Of a DNA stretch of 64,000 bases, positions 54,235-63,584 are shown in pieces; positions within the stretch are counted from its first letter, which is position 1, and each line of letters begins with the position of its first letter. The stretch comes from Pandoraea capi. Its GTDB lineage: Bacteria > Pseudomonadota > Gammaproteobacteria > Burkholderiales > Burkholderiaceae. The stretch is taken from assembly GCF_902459735.1 (NCBI RefSeq), contig NZ_CABPRV010000009.1, positions 124,001 to 188,000 of the forward strand, in the 5' to 3' direction. The translations under genes were made by a program, and so were the position numbers. The notes beneath the pieces are model-generated. The model did not search any database, was not told where the DNA came from, and saw nothing but the letters and a program-made list of their open reading frames with translations.

Positions 54235-55437
54235 TCAAGCCCGTCGCGCGAATGCCTGCTGCATCCCTTTCACCGCACCCGCCACATCGGACGCTTCCGT
54301 CACGGCCCGAACGACCGCCGCACTTCCCACACCGGTAGCGAGCACCTGTGACAGATTGGTCGCATCGATGCCGCCGATCGCCACGAGCGGGTAATGCGGT
54401 GCGATGAGCTTCACGTAACGCGCGAGCTTCGCCAGCCCTTGCGGGGCCGTGGCAATCACTTTGGTCGTGGTCGGAAACACGGCGCCGACGGCCAGATAGC
54501 TCGGACGGAAATGATGCGCGGCCAGCATCTCGTAATAGCCGTGCGTGCTGATGCCCAGACGCATGCCGCTCGCGTGCAGTGCGGCGACTTCGTCGGCCGA
54601 GAGCGCCGCCATGTCTTCCTGACCGAGATGCACCCCGTACGCCCCGGCTTGCGCGGCTTCGCGCCAGTGATCGTTGATGAACCACGCGCTGTCACGCGTC
54701 ACACGTCGTCCGGCGGCAACCGTCCGCTCGATCTCCGAGCGCAACCTGGGATGCGCCGGATCCTTGATGCGCAATTGCACCGTGCCGACCTGAAGTTCGG
54801 CCATGCGCTCGCACCAGTCGGCGTCGGGCAGCACCGGATAGAGCCCGAGACGCGCCGGGCACTCGGGGAAGCGTCCCGGCGACGGCACTTGTCCGAGCAC
54901 GGTAGGAAACGTCTCCAGCCGGGTCGGCCATGCGCCCAACGTATCGGCATCCCCTTCATCTCCCTTGCGCGCATGACTGCCGTCGGTGCGCCAGGCGCGG
55001 GCCAGCACGAGCGCATCGTGGGGTTCGAAACCGCAGTCGAGGAACGCGGCAAACGCCGGGAAGAACGACGGATCGTCGACGCCCGTCACGCGATAGACGC
55101 CGTCGCTCGTGTAGAGCGTGTCCTGCACATGCCCCTGCGCCGTCGCGCCGGTGCACAGCACGACCGCGCCGCTCGCACGCCACGCCTCTACCTTGACGGA
55201 TGCCATCGTGCCCAACCCGTGCTCGGGCACGAGCGGCAGCCAGACCACGTCACCTTGGGTTGCGGCTTCGGGCGTGCTGGCATGCAGACGCCAGTCAGGC
55301 GACGTTGCGCTCGACGGCCACGGCGCGAGCCGTGCGCGAATCCCGTCGGCCGCCTGCCGCCATGCGTTCGCGAGAGGTTCGTCGGTAGGCAGGCACTGGA
55401 CGTGCGAAAGCCCGGCGGCGCCAGCGTGCGTCGTCAT
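54235..55437 (-). CDS. thiE: Thiamine-phosphate synthase with an N-terminal extension resembling degenerate HMP kinase
   Basis: 400 aa, twice the usual ThiE length. Residues about 190-395 form the ThiE TIM barrel: LGLYPVLPDADWC, TVQLRIKDP, WFINDHWREAAQAGAYGVHLGQED, GISTHGYYE, GAVFPTTTK and VAIGGID, covering substrate and Mg/pyrophosphate contacts. It couples HMP-PP with thiazole phosphate to thiamine phosphate. The N-terminal 185 residues (VVLCTGATAQGHVQDTLYT; FFPAFAAFLDCGFEPHDALVLARAW) resemble the C-terminal half of ThiD but lack a clear kinase active site, so probably a non-catalytic relic or partner domain. Last gene of the thi operon. Confidence 0.9.
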   Translation of the reverse strand: MTTHAGAAGLSHVQCLPTDEPLANAWRQAADGIRARLAPWPSSATSPDWRLHASTPEAATQGDVVWLPLVPEHGLGTMASVKVEAWRASGAVVLCTGATAQGHVQDTLYTSDGVYRVTGVDDPSFFPAFAAFLDCGFEPHDALVLARAWRTDGSHARKGDEGDADTLGAWPTRLETFPTVLGQVPSPGRFPECPARLGLYPVLPDADWCERMAELQVGTVQLRIKDPAHPRLRSEIERTVAAGRRVTRDSAWFINDHWREAAQAGAYGVHLGQEDMAALSADEVAALHASGMRLGISTHGYYEMLAAHHFRPSYLAVGAVFPTTTKVIATAPQGLAKLARYVKLIAPHYPLVAIGGIDATNLSQVLATGVGSAAVVRAVTEASDVAGAVKGMQQAFARRA

Positions 55438-55491
55438 GAAAAGTCCTTGTTGGTCTGATGTCCGGCAGTGGTCTGTCTGTGCAGGTCGCGA

Positions 55492-56337
55492 TCAGGCGCC
55501 TGTCTGATGCCAGAACGGCACCCCGACGACCGGCGTGCTCGCTTCGGCGCTCTCGCGCTCGGCCATCGGCCCCGCGAGCCATGCGGCACGTCCGGCCTTG
55601 ATCGCCCCGGCGAACGCCCCGGCCATCTCGACCGGCTGCGCGGCAAGCGCCACAGCGGTGTTGAGCAGCACGCCGTCGTAGCCCCACTCCATCACCTGAC
55701 AGGCGTGCGACGGCAGGCCCAGACCCGCGTCGACGATCAGCGGCGTGTCCGGCAACCGGTCGCGCAGCAGACGCAGGCCATACGGATTGATCACGCCCTT
55801 GCCCGTGCCGATCGGGGCGCCCCACGGCATCAGCGCCTGACAGCCGACGTCCAGCAGACGGCGGCACAGCACCAGATCTTCCGTGCAGTACGGCAGCACC
55901 TTGAAGCCGTCACGAATGAGTTGCTCGGCCGCCGTCACGAGACCGAACGGATCAGGCTGAAGCGTGTAGTCGTCGCCGATGAGTTCGAGCTTGATCCAGT
56001 CGGTCTCGAAGACTTCGCGCGCCATTTGCGCCGTCGTCACCGCCTCCTCCACCGAGTGGCAACCGGCGGTATTGGGCAGCACCGGCACCGCCAGGCGGCG
56101 CAGCGTCTCCCAGAAATGCCCTTCGGACGCCTGCGCGCCCGTGCCCGACAACTGACGGCGCAACGCTACCGTCACCATGCCCGGCCGGGCGGCGTCGATC
56201 GAGTCGTTAAGCGCCTGCAGCGACGGGTAACGCGCCGTGCCGAGCAGAAAGCGGCTGCCGAAGCGGGTGTCGTAAAGCGTGAGCGCGTCGCGCGTGCTGC
56301 TGGCGGCCACGTTGTTCGATTCCGTGAATGCGTTCAT
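55492..56337 (-). CDS. thiG: Thiazole synthase
   Basis: 281-aa (beta-alpha)8 barrel. The Schiff-base Lys is in [19 protein letters not shown], with phosphate-binding [18 protein letters not shown] and [20 protein letters not shown]. It forms the thiazole ring from DXP, ThiS-thiocarboxylate and dehydroglycine, the last supplied by ThiO. About 1 base separates it from thiS upstream. An N-terminal extension of about 20 residues precedes the barrel. Confidence 0.96.
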   Translation of the reverse strand: MNAFTESNNVAASSTRDALTLYDTRFGSRFLLGTARYPSLQALNDSIDAARPGMVTVALRRQLSGTGAQASEGHFWETLRRLAVPVLPNTAGCHSVEEAVTTAQMAREVFETDWIKLELIGDDYTLQPDPFGLVTAAEQLIRDGFKVLPYCTEDLVLCRRLLDVGCQALMPWGAPIGTGKGVINPYGLRLLRDRLPDTPLIVDAGLGLPSHACQVMEWGYDGVLLNTAVALAAQPVEMAGAFAGAIKAGRAAWLAGPMAERESAEASTPVVGVPFWHQTGA

Positions 56338-56338
56338 T

Positions 56339-56536
56339 TCAGCCTCCGGCCACCGGTTGCACGACGTCGATCTTGTCGCCCTGCGCGAGCGCGCGCGCGG
56401 CGTATTGCGTCTTGGGCACGAACTGCCCGTTGATCGCCGCCGCGAACGGCGGTTTGGCGCCGTAGGCGGCGAGCGCCTCGGCCAGCGTCGCGGTCTCGGC
56501 CACGCTCAGTGTCTGTTGATTGATATGGATGTCCAT
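56339..56536 (-). CDS. thiS: Sulfur-carrier protein ThiS
   Basis: 65-aa beta-grasp protein ending in the required Gly-Gly (QPVAGG), which is adenylated and thiocarboxylated to deliver sulfur to ThiG. ATG 56536 is chosen over an upstream GTG because GGAAGG lies 10 bases before it. The middle ([20 protein letters not shown] and [12 protein letters not shown]) matches ThiS/MoaD proteins. It lies between thiO and thiG. Confidence 0.95.
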   Translation of the reverse strand: MDIHINQQTLSVAETATLAEALAAYGAKPPFAAAINGQFVPKTQYAARALAQGDKIDVVQPVAGG

Positions 56537-56552
56537 CGCCTGCACCTTCCTC

Positions 56553-57695
56553 TCATGCCTGACGGAACAAGTCCGGCCAAGGCCGGCTCGCTCGCCACGT
56601 CTCCCAGTCGAACGCTTGCCCGATGCCCGTTGGCGCGCCCGTCGTTTGCATCAATGCCTGCGCCAGCGCGCAGGCTTCTCCCGTGACCGCCGGCGCCAGC
56701 AGATAGCCGTGACGGTAAAGACCGTTCACGCGCAGCAACCGCGCCCCGTCCCACTGCACACGCGGCAGATGGTCGGGCAGCGCCGGACGGCAATTGACGT
56801 TCAGCTCGACGATACGCGCCTCGCCGAACGCCGGATTCAGCGAGTGCGCAGCCGAGAGCAGTTCGAGCGCCGAGCGCACCGTCATCGGCGACATGTCTTC
56901 CGATTCGAGTTCGGTCGCGCCGATCACGTACAGATCGTTTTCCTTCGGTGCGATGTAGATCGGATAGCGCGGATGCAGCAAGCGCACCGGGCGTCGCAAC
57001 CCGATCCCCGGCGCGTGAATGCGCACCACCTCACCGCGCACGCCGCGCAGTTGCGTGAGCGCCTCGCGGGCGCCCAGCCCCCGGCAGTCGACGACCAGAC
57101 CGGCGTCGGGATATTCGCCTTCCGCGATCTCGGTATGCCAGTGCAGCTCGGCGCCCGCCTTTTCCAGCCCGGCGGCAAGTGCACGCAGTAACTGGCGGTT
57201 ATCCAGTTGCCCTTCGTTCGGCAGCAGCCACCCTTCCTGGAAGCGCCCGGCGAGCGCCGGCTCGACCTCTTTCAGTTGCGCGCCCGCAATGCGCTCGACG
57301 CCACCGCGCAGCAGTTCCGGCGGCGCGTTGGCGCGCATGCGGCGATCGAACATGACGGCTTCGGCGCGGTCGGGCTGATGCCACACGACCAGCGTGCCGT
57401 TGCGTTGGAAGAAGACGTGTTCGGGCAGTCCGTCGATGAGTCCGGGCCAGCGCTCCAGACCGACGGCGCCCATCTCGACGATGCTCGGCTCGGCCACGGC
57501 GGCTTCGGCCAGCGGCGCGAGCATGGCGGCGGCCACCCAGCCGGCGGCTGACGAGCCATCGGCGTCGCCCCGCTCGTAGAGCGCCACGCGCGCACCGGCG
57601 CGAATCAGTTGCCAGGCCAGCAGACGGCCGGACAGCCCGCCGCCCAGCACGGCGACGTCGGGACGCCCGGCAGGACGTGAAGTGGCCGCGCTCAT
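56553..57695 (-). CDS. thiO: Glycine oxidase ThiO (FAD-dependent)
   Basis: 380-aa D-amino-acid-oxidase-fold protein. The dinucleotide-binding VAVLGGGLSGRLLAWQLI is at the N-terminus, with substrate-side VRLLHPRYPIYIAPKENDLYVIGAT and the C-terminal FAD contact RVNGLYRHGYLLAPAVTGEA. It oxidises glycine to dehydroglycine (iminoacetate) for thiazole formation, the aerobic route replacing ThiH. First gene of thiOSGE, about 160 bases downstream of a TPP aptamer. Confidence 0.95.
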   Translation of the reverse strand: MSAATSRPAGRPDVAVLGGGLSGRLLAWQLIRAGARVALYERGDADGSSAAGWVAAAMLAPLAEAAVAEPSIVEMGAVGLERWPGLIDGLPEHVFFQRNGTLVVWHQPDRAEAVMFDRRMRANAPPELLRGGVERIAGAQLKEVEPALAGRFQEGWLLPNEGQLDNRQLLRALAAGLEKAGAELHWHTEIAEGEYPDAGLVVDCRGLGAREALTQLRGVRGEVVRIHAPGIGLRRPVRLLHPRYPIYIAPKENDLYVIGATELESEDMSPMTVRSALELLSAAHSLNPAFGEARIVELNVNCRPALPDHLPRVQWDGARLLRVNGLYRHGYLLAPAVTGEACALAQALMQTTGAPTGIGQAFDWETWRASRPWPDLFRQA

Positions 57696-57793
57696 ACGTG
57701 CTTAGCCGTGGAACGCGTGGAGCGCGCGCAAGCCATCAAGGCGCGCAGGCACTCACGGGAATTCGAAGGGTGTTGTGGAAGGCAACGCATGGG

Positions 57794-57819
57794 GTCCTTT
57801 CCTCATGAAAGCAAAGGAC
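57794..57819 (-). promoter_or_regulatory. Hairpin in the thi leader, candidate expression platform
   Basis: Seven-bp stem GTCCTTT/AAAGGAC between the TPP aptamer and thiO, with no T-run. It may alternate with aptamer pairing to control translation or act with Rho. The mechanism cannot be read from sequence alone. Confidence 0.4.
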
Positions 57820-57854
57820 GAAACGGTGTTGGACACCTTACCCCACTGGAGGAG

Positions 57855-57921
57855 TCGGAAACTTCCCACGCCGGTATTACCCGGGTCGGGTGCAAAGGGT
57901 CTCTCTCAGCCCCGCATGATC
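57855..57921 (-). promoter_or_regulatory. TPP (THI-box) riboswitch aptamer
   Basis: Minus strand: CGGGG directly followed by CTGAGAG, then ACCCTT, GCACCCGACCCGGGTAAT, ACCGG and CGTGGGAAG, the conserved TPP-aptamer core. Helix P5 pairs CCGG with CCGG. The P3 stem usually between GGGG and CTGAGA is missing or very short. It sits about 160 bases upstream of the thiO start codon and should shut down thiOSGE when TPP is plentiful. Confidence 0.93.
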
Positions 57922-58257
57922 TCTGACATGGTGACGCATGGTAAGCCATCGCCTGCGTCCCGCCTACGTCAGTTACGGAGCACCCCTGTTTCGCCCGGAG
58001 CCATTACAACATAGATGCCGACGCCCGTGCAAGCTGGCTTCCCGGGCGTTTGCACGCGATTTACCGTACTTGGCGTCTCGTTTTTCGACGAATCTCCTGG
58101 CCCTTGTAACGGTCCGTAAACTGAAAATCCCCGTCACACGCGTCTCAGGCCGTAAATCGTGCAACGCACCATCGGGAACTGCGGTCCAATCAGCCAAAGA
58201 TGGCGCCCGACGGCGCTCGACAACGTAGCCACACCGCGGCCGCGCCGCCTGACGATC

Positions 58258-60060
58258 ATGGCCAAGACGCCGATGTCCCCCACACCGCCCGCCGCCCCGG
58301 CCTCTGGCGTCACCGCCACGCCTGCGCCCAGACCGCCGAAGCATCCCAGCGCGTGGCAACTGATCCGGCCGTATTGGGTGTCCGAAAAGCGCTGGGAAGG
58401 CCGACGGCTGCTCGCCCTCGTCATCGCGCTCAATCTGGCGGTCGTGTTCATCAACGTGCGACTCAACGCGTGGAACGCCAGCTTCTACGACGCACTCGAC
58501 AAACGTAACTGGCCGGTCTTCAAGTCGTCGCTCGCCGAGTTTGCAGTGCTAGCGTTCAGCTTCATCATCATCGCGACGTTTCGTACCTACTTCCGGCAGA
58601 TGCTCGAAATCCGCTGGCGTCAGTGGGTCACCGACGCCAACCTGACCAAGTGGTTCGCCCATCAGGCGTATTACCGGATCGAGCGCGATCACCTCGCCGA
58701 CAACCCCGACCAGCGTATTTCCGAGGACATCCGCACGCTCGTCAGTTCGTCGCTCGCGCTGTCGCTCGACCTGCTCACGACGCTCGTCTCGCTGTTCTCC
58801 TTCATCACCATTCTCTGGACGATTTCCGGCGCGCTGTCCTTCGCCCTCGGCGGCATGAACATCACGATCCCGGGCTACATGGTGTGGGTCGCGGCGTTGT
58901 ACGCCATCGTCGGCTCGTTCTTCATCTTCAAGGTCGGCCGCCCGCTCGTGGGGCTGAGCTATCGCCAGCAGCAGGTCGAAGCCGACTTCCGTTTCCTGCT
59001 GGTGCGTCTGCGTGAATCGGCCGAGCAAGTCGCGCTCTATCGCGGCGAAGGCGCGGAGTTGTCGCGTCTGAAAGGCGCGTTCGGTGCGGTGCGCGATAAC
59101 TGGTGGCAGATCATGGTCGTGACCAAACGCCTGATCTTCGCGAACTCGATCTATGCGCAGATCGCCATCGTCTTCCCGATCATGGCGGCCGCGCCGCGCT
59201 ATTTCGCGGGCGCATTCACGCTGGGCGTGCTGATGCGCATCATCGGCGCCTTCGGTCAGGTGAGCGACGGCTTCTCGTGGTTCGTGAACAGTTTCCAGAC
59301 ACTGGCCGACTGGAAGGCGACAATCAACCGTCTGCGCGAATTCACGCGCGTGATCGACGAAGCCCCGCAAACGGCCCAAACGGCCCAGAAGGGCGGCATC
59401 TCGGTGGCGACGGTCAACGACGCCCCGGCCTACGCGGCGGCCGACCTTACGCTGTCGCTGCCCAATGGCACACCGCTGACGGTGGCGGGTTCGTTCGCGT
59501 TCGCGCCGGGGTCGCGCTGGCTGGTTCGCGGACGCTCGGGCTGCGGCAAGAGCACCATGCTGCGCGCGCTCGCGGGGCTGTGGCCGTTCGGCAGCGGACG
59601 CATCGAAGTCCCCGCCAACGCCCGCGTACTCTTCCTCTCGCAGCAGAGCTACCTCCCCATCGACACACTCAAGGCCGCGCTGGCGTTCCCGTCGCCGCCC
59701 GACACCTTCACGGACGCCGAATGCCGCGACGCATTGAGCGCGGTGAATCTGTCGCAATACAGCGACGAATTGCAGACCTCCGCGCACTGGGCACGACGCC
59801 TGTCGGGTGGCGAACAACAGCGACTCGCCGCCGCCCGCGCATTGCTGCAAAAGCCGGACTATCTGTTCCTCGACGAAGCGACCAGCGCGCTCGACGTCGA
59901 GACCGAAGCGGCCGTGTACGACGCCCTGCATGCCCGGCTGCCGGGCACGGCCATCGTGAGTGTGGCGCATCGGGAAACGCTCGGTCGCTTCCATCAGCAC
60001 ACCATGACGCTGCCGGCACTCGGTGGCGTCGAGTCGTCGCCGGTGGCGGCCGCGAGCTAG
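58258..60060 (+). CDS. Fused permease-ATPase ABC transporter (YddA/SbmA-BacA-like)
   Basis: 600 aa from ATG 58258. An N-terminal half with membrane helices and the conserved RLNAWNASFYDALDKRNW and DNPDQRISEDIRTLV defines the SbmA/BacA/YddA (ABC_membrane_2) type. The C-terminal half is an ATPase: Walker A VRGRSGCGKSTMLRAL, signature RLSGGEQQRLAAARALL, Walker B PDYLFLDEATSALD and H-loop VSVAHRETLGRF. Works as a homodimer in the inner membrane; substrate unknown. It is a single gene divergent from the thi operon, and its Pro/Ala-rich N-terminal 40 residues are not conserved. Confidence 0.93.
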   Translation: MAKTPMSPTPPAAPASGVTATPAPRPPKHPSAWQLIRPYWVSEKRWEGRRLLALVIALNLAVVFINVRLNAWNASFYDALDKRNWPVFKSSLAEFAVLAFSFIIIATFRTYFRQMLEIRWRQWVTDANLTKWFAHQAYYRIERDHLADNPDQRISEDIRTLVSSSLALSLDLLTTLVSLFSFITILWTISGALSFALGGMNITIPGYMVWVAALYAIVGSFFIFKVGRPLVGLSYRQQQVEADFRFLLVRLRESAEQVALYRGEGAELSRLKGAFGAVRDNWWQIMVVTKRLIFANSIYAQIAIVFPIMAAAPRYFAGAFTLGVLMRIIGAFGQVSDGFSWFVNSFQTLADWKATINRLREFTRVIDEAPQTAQTAQKGGISVATVNDAPAYAAADLTLSLPNGTPLTVAGSFAFAPGSRWLVRGRSGCGKSTMLRALAGLWPFGSGRIEVPANARVLFLSQQSYLPIDTLKAALAFPSPPDTFTDAECRDALSAVNLSQYSDELQTSAHWARRLSGGEQQRLAAARALLQKPDYLFLDEATSALDVETEAAVYDALHARLPGTAIVSVAHRETLGRFHQHTMTLPALGGVESSPVAAAS

Positions 60061-60225
60061 GTTGTCGATGTCGATCGGCACGATGGATCGGACGCCGGGG
60101 AGCACGCAGGCACGGGCGCTGCGCCCCGGTTGGTTCACTTCATAAATAATATTGACGCGTCTGGTCCGGCGCGCCGGGCGTTTGGCATAATCACGAGCAC
60201 CCCTTAGGCTTCACCCGGGCTCACC

Positions 60226-61035
60226 GTGACTACCCCAGTTTCTTCATCCGGCCAGCCGATGCCCGTGCAGCCGCCCGCCGGACGCACCATCGTCGTGACC
60301 GGCGCCGCCTCCGGCATCGGTGCGGCCATCGCCCGCCGCCTCGCCTCCCCCGATTCCCGTTTGCTGTTGCACACCCGTGGCGCGTCAGATGAGAGTCAGG
60401 CGCGACTGGCGGACGTGCGTCGCCATTGCGAAGCCCTCGGTGCGCACTGCGCCGTGTGGCACGGCGATCTGACAGACACCTCGATGGCGGCTCGCCTCGT
60501 CGACGCCGCACACGACGCCTTCGGCCCCATCGACCAGTGCGTGAGCAACGCCGGTTTCGCAACGCGCCAGTCCGTGGCTGACATCGACGACGAGGCCTTC
60601 GCCCGCACGCTCGCCGCCATGCCGGGCGCGTTCGCCGCGCTGCTGCGCCACGCGCTGCCCGACCTGCAACGCTCGCCATTCGGGAGCGTCGTCGCCGTCA
60701 GCTCGTTCGTCGCGCACCGCTTTGCACCGAATCAGCCGGGCTTTCCGGCGACGGCCGCCGCCAAGGCCGCCATCGAAGCCCTCGCGAAAAGCGCCGCCGC
60801 TGAATACGCGCGCGCTGGAGTGACGATCAACTGCGTCGCGCCCGGTTACACGCGCAAGGACAGCGGCCACTCGGCGATCGATCCGGCCGCATGGCAACGC
60901 GCCGCCGATGCCACGCCGACCGGCCGGCTGTGCGAGCCCGACGACATCGCCGCGCTCGCCGTCTTCCTGCTCGGCCCGCACGCCCGGCAGATCACCGGAC
61001 AAGTCATTCATGTCGATGGCGGTCTCACGCTGTGA
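60226..61035 (+). CDS. SDR-family protein lacking the catalytic tyrosine
   Basis: 269 aa from GTG 60226; an ATG at 60259 would still leave the whole fold. Rossmann signature VVTGAASGIGAAIARRL, NAG-like VSNAGFATRQ and C-terminal ITGQVIHVDGGLTL are normal. At the active site the YxxxK motif reads TAAAK (FPATAAAKAAIEA), so Tyr is Thr while Lys is kept. The Ser of SSFVAHRF is in place. The protein may not be a classical oxidoreductase. It precedes the MFS gene by about 145 bases on the same strand. Confidence 0.88.
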   Translation: MTTPVSSSGQPMPVQPPAGRTIVVTGAASGIGAAIARRLASPDSRLLLHTRGASDESQARLADVRRHCEALGAHCAVWHGDLTDTSMAARLVDAAHDAFGPIDQCVSNAGFATRQSVADIDDEAFARTLAAMPGAFAALLRHALPDLQRSPFGSVVAVSSFVAHRFAPNQPGFPATAAAKAAIEALAKSAAAEYARAGVTINCVAPGYTRKDSGHSAIDPAAWQRAADATPTGRLCEPDDIAALAVFLLGPHARQITGQVIHVDGGLTL

Positions 61036-61179
61036 TGCCGTCCGCGATCCGTCATACCGCCATTAGCCACCCGCTTTCCCGAGTCAGACGTGGACTCAAA
61101 CATCGATGCCATGCATCGAATGACAATCACCACACGTCACGCACATAACGACAAGCACACGATCCACCGAGGAGTCTTC

Positions 61180-62439
61180 ATGGCATTTTTTTCCTGGTTC
61201 AACGAACTCAACACGAAGGAGCGCAAGGCCCTGTATGCGGGCTTCGGCGGCTATGCCGTCGACGCATTCGACTTCATGATCTATTCGTTCCTGATCCCCA
61301 CGCTCATCGCCGCATGGGGCATGACGAAGGGCGAGGCCGGCATGATCGCGACCAGTTCGCTGATCTCGTCGGCGGTGGGCGGCTGGCTCGCGGGGATTCT
61401 CGCGGACCGCTTCGGCCGCGTGCGCGTGCTGCAATGGACCATCGCCACGTTCTGCCTGTTCACGTTCCTCTCCGGCTTCACGAACTCGTTCTGGCAGTTG
61501 CTCGTCACGCGCACGTTGCAGGGCATCGGATTCGGCGGTGAATGGACGGTCGTCACGATGATGATGGGCGAGATGATCCGCTCGCCGCAGCATCGTGCGA
61601 AAGCGGTCGGCACCGTGCAAAGCAGTTGGTCGGTCGGCTGGGCTGCCGCCGCGCTGCTGTACTGGTTCTTCTTCGCGGTGCTCGACGAAGGCACGGCATG
61701 GCGTGCGTGCTTCTGGATCGGCATCGTGCCGGCGCTGTGGATCACGTATGTGCGCCGCAATGTGTCGGACCCTGAGATCTTCACGCAGACGCGCCGCAAG
61801 ATCGCCGAAGGCCAGTTGCAGGGCAACTTCACCCAGATTTTCTCGCGCGACCATCTGAAGACGACGATCCTCGGCAGCCTGCTGTGCACCGGGATGCTCG
61901 GCGGCTACTACGCGATCACCACGTGGCTGCCCACGTATCTGAAAACGGTGCGCGGTCTGTCGGTGTTCAACACGAGCGCGTACCTGATCGTGCTGATCGT
62001 CGGCTCGTTCGTGGGCTACATCGTCGGCGCGATTCTCTCCGACAAGCTCGGACGCCGCGGCGCATTCATCTTCTTCGCCATCGCCTCGTTCGTGCTCGGC
62101 ATGGTCTACACGATGCTGCCCATTACCGACAGCGCCATGCTGTTGCTCGGCTTCCCGCTGGGCATCGTCGTGCAGGGGATTTTCGCGGGCATCGGTGCGT
62201 ATCTCACCGAGCTGTATCCGAACCACATCCGCGGCTCGGGCCAGGGTTTCTGCTACAACCTTGGGCGTGGCATCGGCTCGTTCTTCCCGATTGCCGTGGG
62301 CACGCTCGCCCAGACCGGCTCGCTCGTGAAGGCCATCGGCATGGTGGCGGGCGGCGGTTATCTGCTGGTCGTCGTGTGCGCGTTGCTGTTGCCGGAAACG
62401 CGCGGCAAGTCGCTCGTCACGACCGACTTCGTGCATTAA
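61180..62439 (+). CDS. MFS transporter of the sialate/sugar-acid symporter group
   Basis: 419 aa from ATG 61180, preceded by GAGGAG. Twelve membrane helices with the MFS loop motif GILADRFGRVRVLQW after helix 2 and SDKLGRRGAFIFF after helix 8. The start GFGGYAVDAFDFMIYSFLIP and EWTVVTMMMGEMI resemble the sialate:H+ symporter group. Neighbouring uronate dehydrogenase and lactonase genes suggest a uronate or sugar-acid substrate, an inference from context. Convergent with the lactonase gene. Confidence 0.88.
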   Translation: MAFFSWFNELNTKERKALYAGFGGYAVDAFDFMIYSFLIPTLIAAWGMTKGEAGMIATSSLISSAVGGWLAGILADRFGRVRVLQWTIATFCLFTFLSGFTNSFWQLLVTRTLQGIGFGGEWTVVTMMMGEMIRSPQHRAKAVGTVQSSWSVGWAAAALLYWFFFAVLDEGTAWRACFWIGIVPALWITYVRRNVSDPEIFTQTRRKIAEGQLQGNFTQIFSRDHLKTTILGSLLCTGMLGGYYAITTWLPTYLKTVRGLSVFNTSAYLIVLIVGSFVGYIVGAILSDKLGRRGAFIFFAIASFVLGMVYTMLPITDSAMLLLGFPLGIVVQGIFAGIGAYLTELYPNHIRGSGQGFCYNLGRGIGSFFPIAVGTLAQTGSLVKAIGMVAGGGYLLVVVCALLLPETRGKSLVTTDFVH

Positions 62440-62600
62440 GTTCGCCAGATGGCAAAACGGGACGCCGGATCGAACACCACGATCGACCGACGTCCCGCCG
62501 CCTCACCGGATAGCCATTTGTGTAAGCCAGCCCTCCGGAACCGCTTCAGTGCGCGCCGCTTATGTCGTTCTTTGCAGCGTCGCCACCTTCGTACCCCCGC

Positions 62601-63584
62601 CTACACACTGCCTGCCGTCGCCTCGGGCAAAGTGCCCGCCAATGTTCCGGCTAATGATCCGGCATAAGGCGTTTCCGGCAATCCCTGCACGCCGCATCGC
62701 ACGGCAAATACGTGACCGTCGTGTTCGTTCGCGTTCGTCCCCGGACGAATGGACGTCACGAACAGCGTATCGAAATCTCGCCCCCCGAACGCGCACATCG
62801 ACGGCTTCGACACCGGCAGCACGATCTCGCGATCGAGCGCCCCCGCCGGCGTGAATCGCAGCAGACGGCTGCCGTCGTTGGCACACGTCCAGTAACCGCC
62901 GTCGGCATCGACCGCCGCGCCGTCGGGGCGTCCCGGATACTGGTGCATGTCGACGAACAGACGCCGGTTGCTGATCGCACCGCGCTCGGCATCGAAGTCG
63001 AACGCCCACACGCGACGCACCGTCGGATGCGAGTCGCTCAGATACATCGTGCGGCTGTCCGGCGAGAAACCCAGACCGTTCTGCGTCACCAGACCGTCGA
63101 CGAGCGGAGCGGACAGCCGTCCCTGCGCGTCGAAGCGGAACAGCGAACCTGCGTCGCTCGCGAGCGACATGTCGGCGACCATCGTCCCGGCCCAGAAGCG
63201 GCCCTGACGATCGCAACGTCCATCGTTGAAGCGCATGCCCGACGCCGGAAACACCGGCGCAGCGAGCCGTTCCCACGCGGACGTCGGCACCTGCCCCGGC
63301 GCGCCCAGCCGCACCGCGAACAGCCCGGTCTCGCACGCGGCGAGCAACGTGCCCGACGCGTCGAACGAGAAGCAGGCGACCTGCTCGGGGAATGTCCACT
63401 CGCGATGCTCACCGTCGGCGGGCGTCACGCGATGCAATTGCTTCGCGGGAATGTCGACCCAGTAGAGCGCCTGCTCGTCGGCGCGCCATAACGGGCTCTC
63501 GCCGACGGCGTGCGGCGCCGCACGCGACGGTTCGAGTCGCTCGATGGAGACGCCCGAGACACCCGACACGCCGGACACACTCAC
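62601..63584 (-). CDS. SMP-30/gluconolactonase-family sugar lactonase
   Basis: 327 aa. Six-bladed beta-propeller with divalent-metal ligands at VGESPLW (Glu), TQNGLGFSPD (Asn) and YPGRPDGAAVDADGGYW (Asp). The uronate dehydrogenase immediately upstream makes aldaro-lactones, which such a lactonase hydrolyses to aldarate. No ATG begins the frame: a GTG at 63584 overlaps the udh stop as GTGA, and another GTG follows at 63578. The first residues are a VSG tripeptide repeat before IERLEPS. Confidence 0.9.
   Translation of the reverse strand: MSVSGVSGVSGVSIERLEPSRAAPHAVGESPLWRADEQALYWVDIPAKQLHRVTPADGEHREWTFPEQVACFSFDASGTLLAACETGLFAVRLGAPGQVPTSAWERLAAPVFPASGMRFNDGRCDRQGRFWAGTMVADMSLASDAGSLFRFDAQGRLSAPLVDGLVTQNGLGFSPDSRTMYLSDSHPTVRRVWAFDFDAERGAISNRRLFVDMHQYPGRPDGAAVDADGGYWTCANDGSRLLRFTPAGALDREIVLPVSKPSMCAFGGRDFDTLFVTSIRPGTNANEHDGHVFAVRCGVQGLPETPYAGSLAGTLAGTLPEATAGSV

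Larger units (their letters stand above)
57696..58257. other. Divergent intergenic region between thiO and the ABC transporter
   Basis: About 560 bases: the thiO leader with the TPP aptamer and a small hairpin, then about 330 bases upstream of the ABC transporter gene (plus). No protein gene is convincing here. Confidence 0.6.

Noticed and set aside
58549-60138. 529-codon minus-strand open frame
   Set aside because: Antisense to the fused ABC transporter. Low-complexity Arg-rich product.
62449-62505. Terminator between the MFS gene and the lactonase gene
   Set aside because: CGGGACG and CGTCCCG could pair, but the loop is over 30 bases and no T-run follows.
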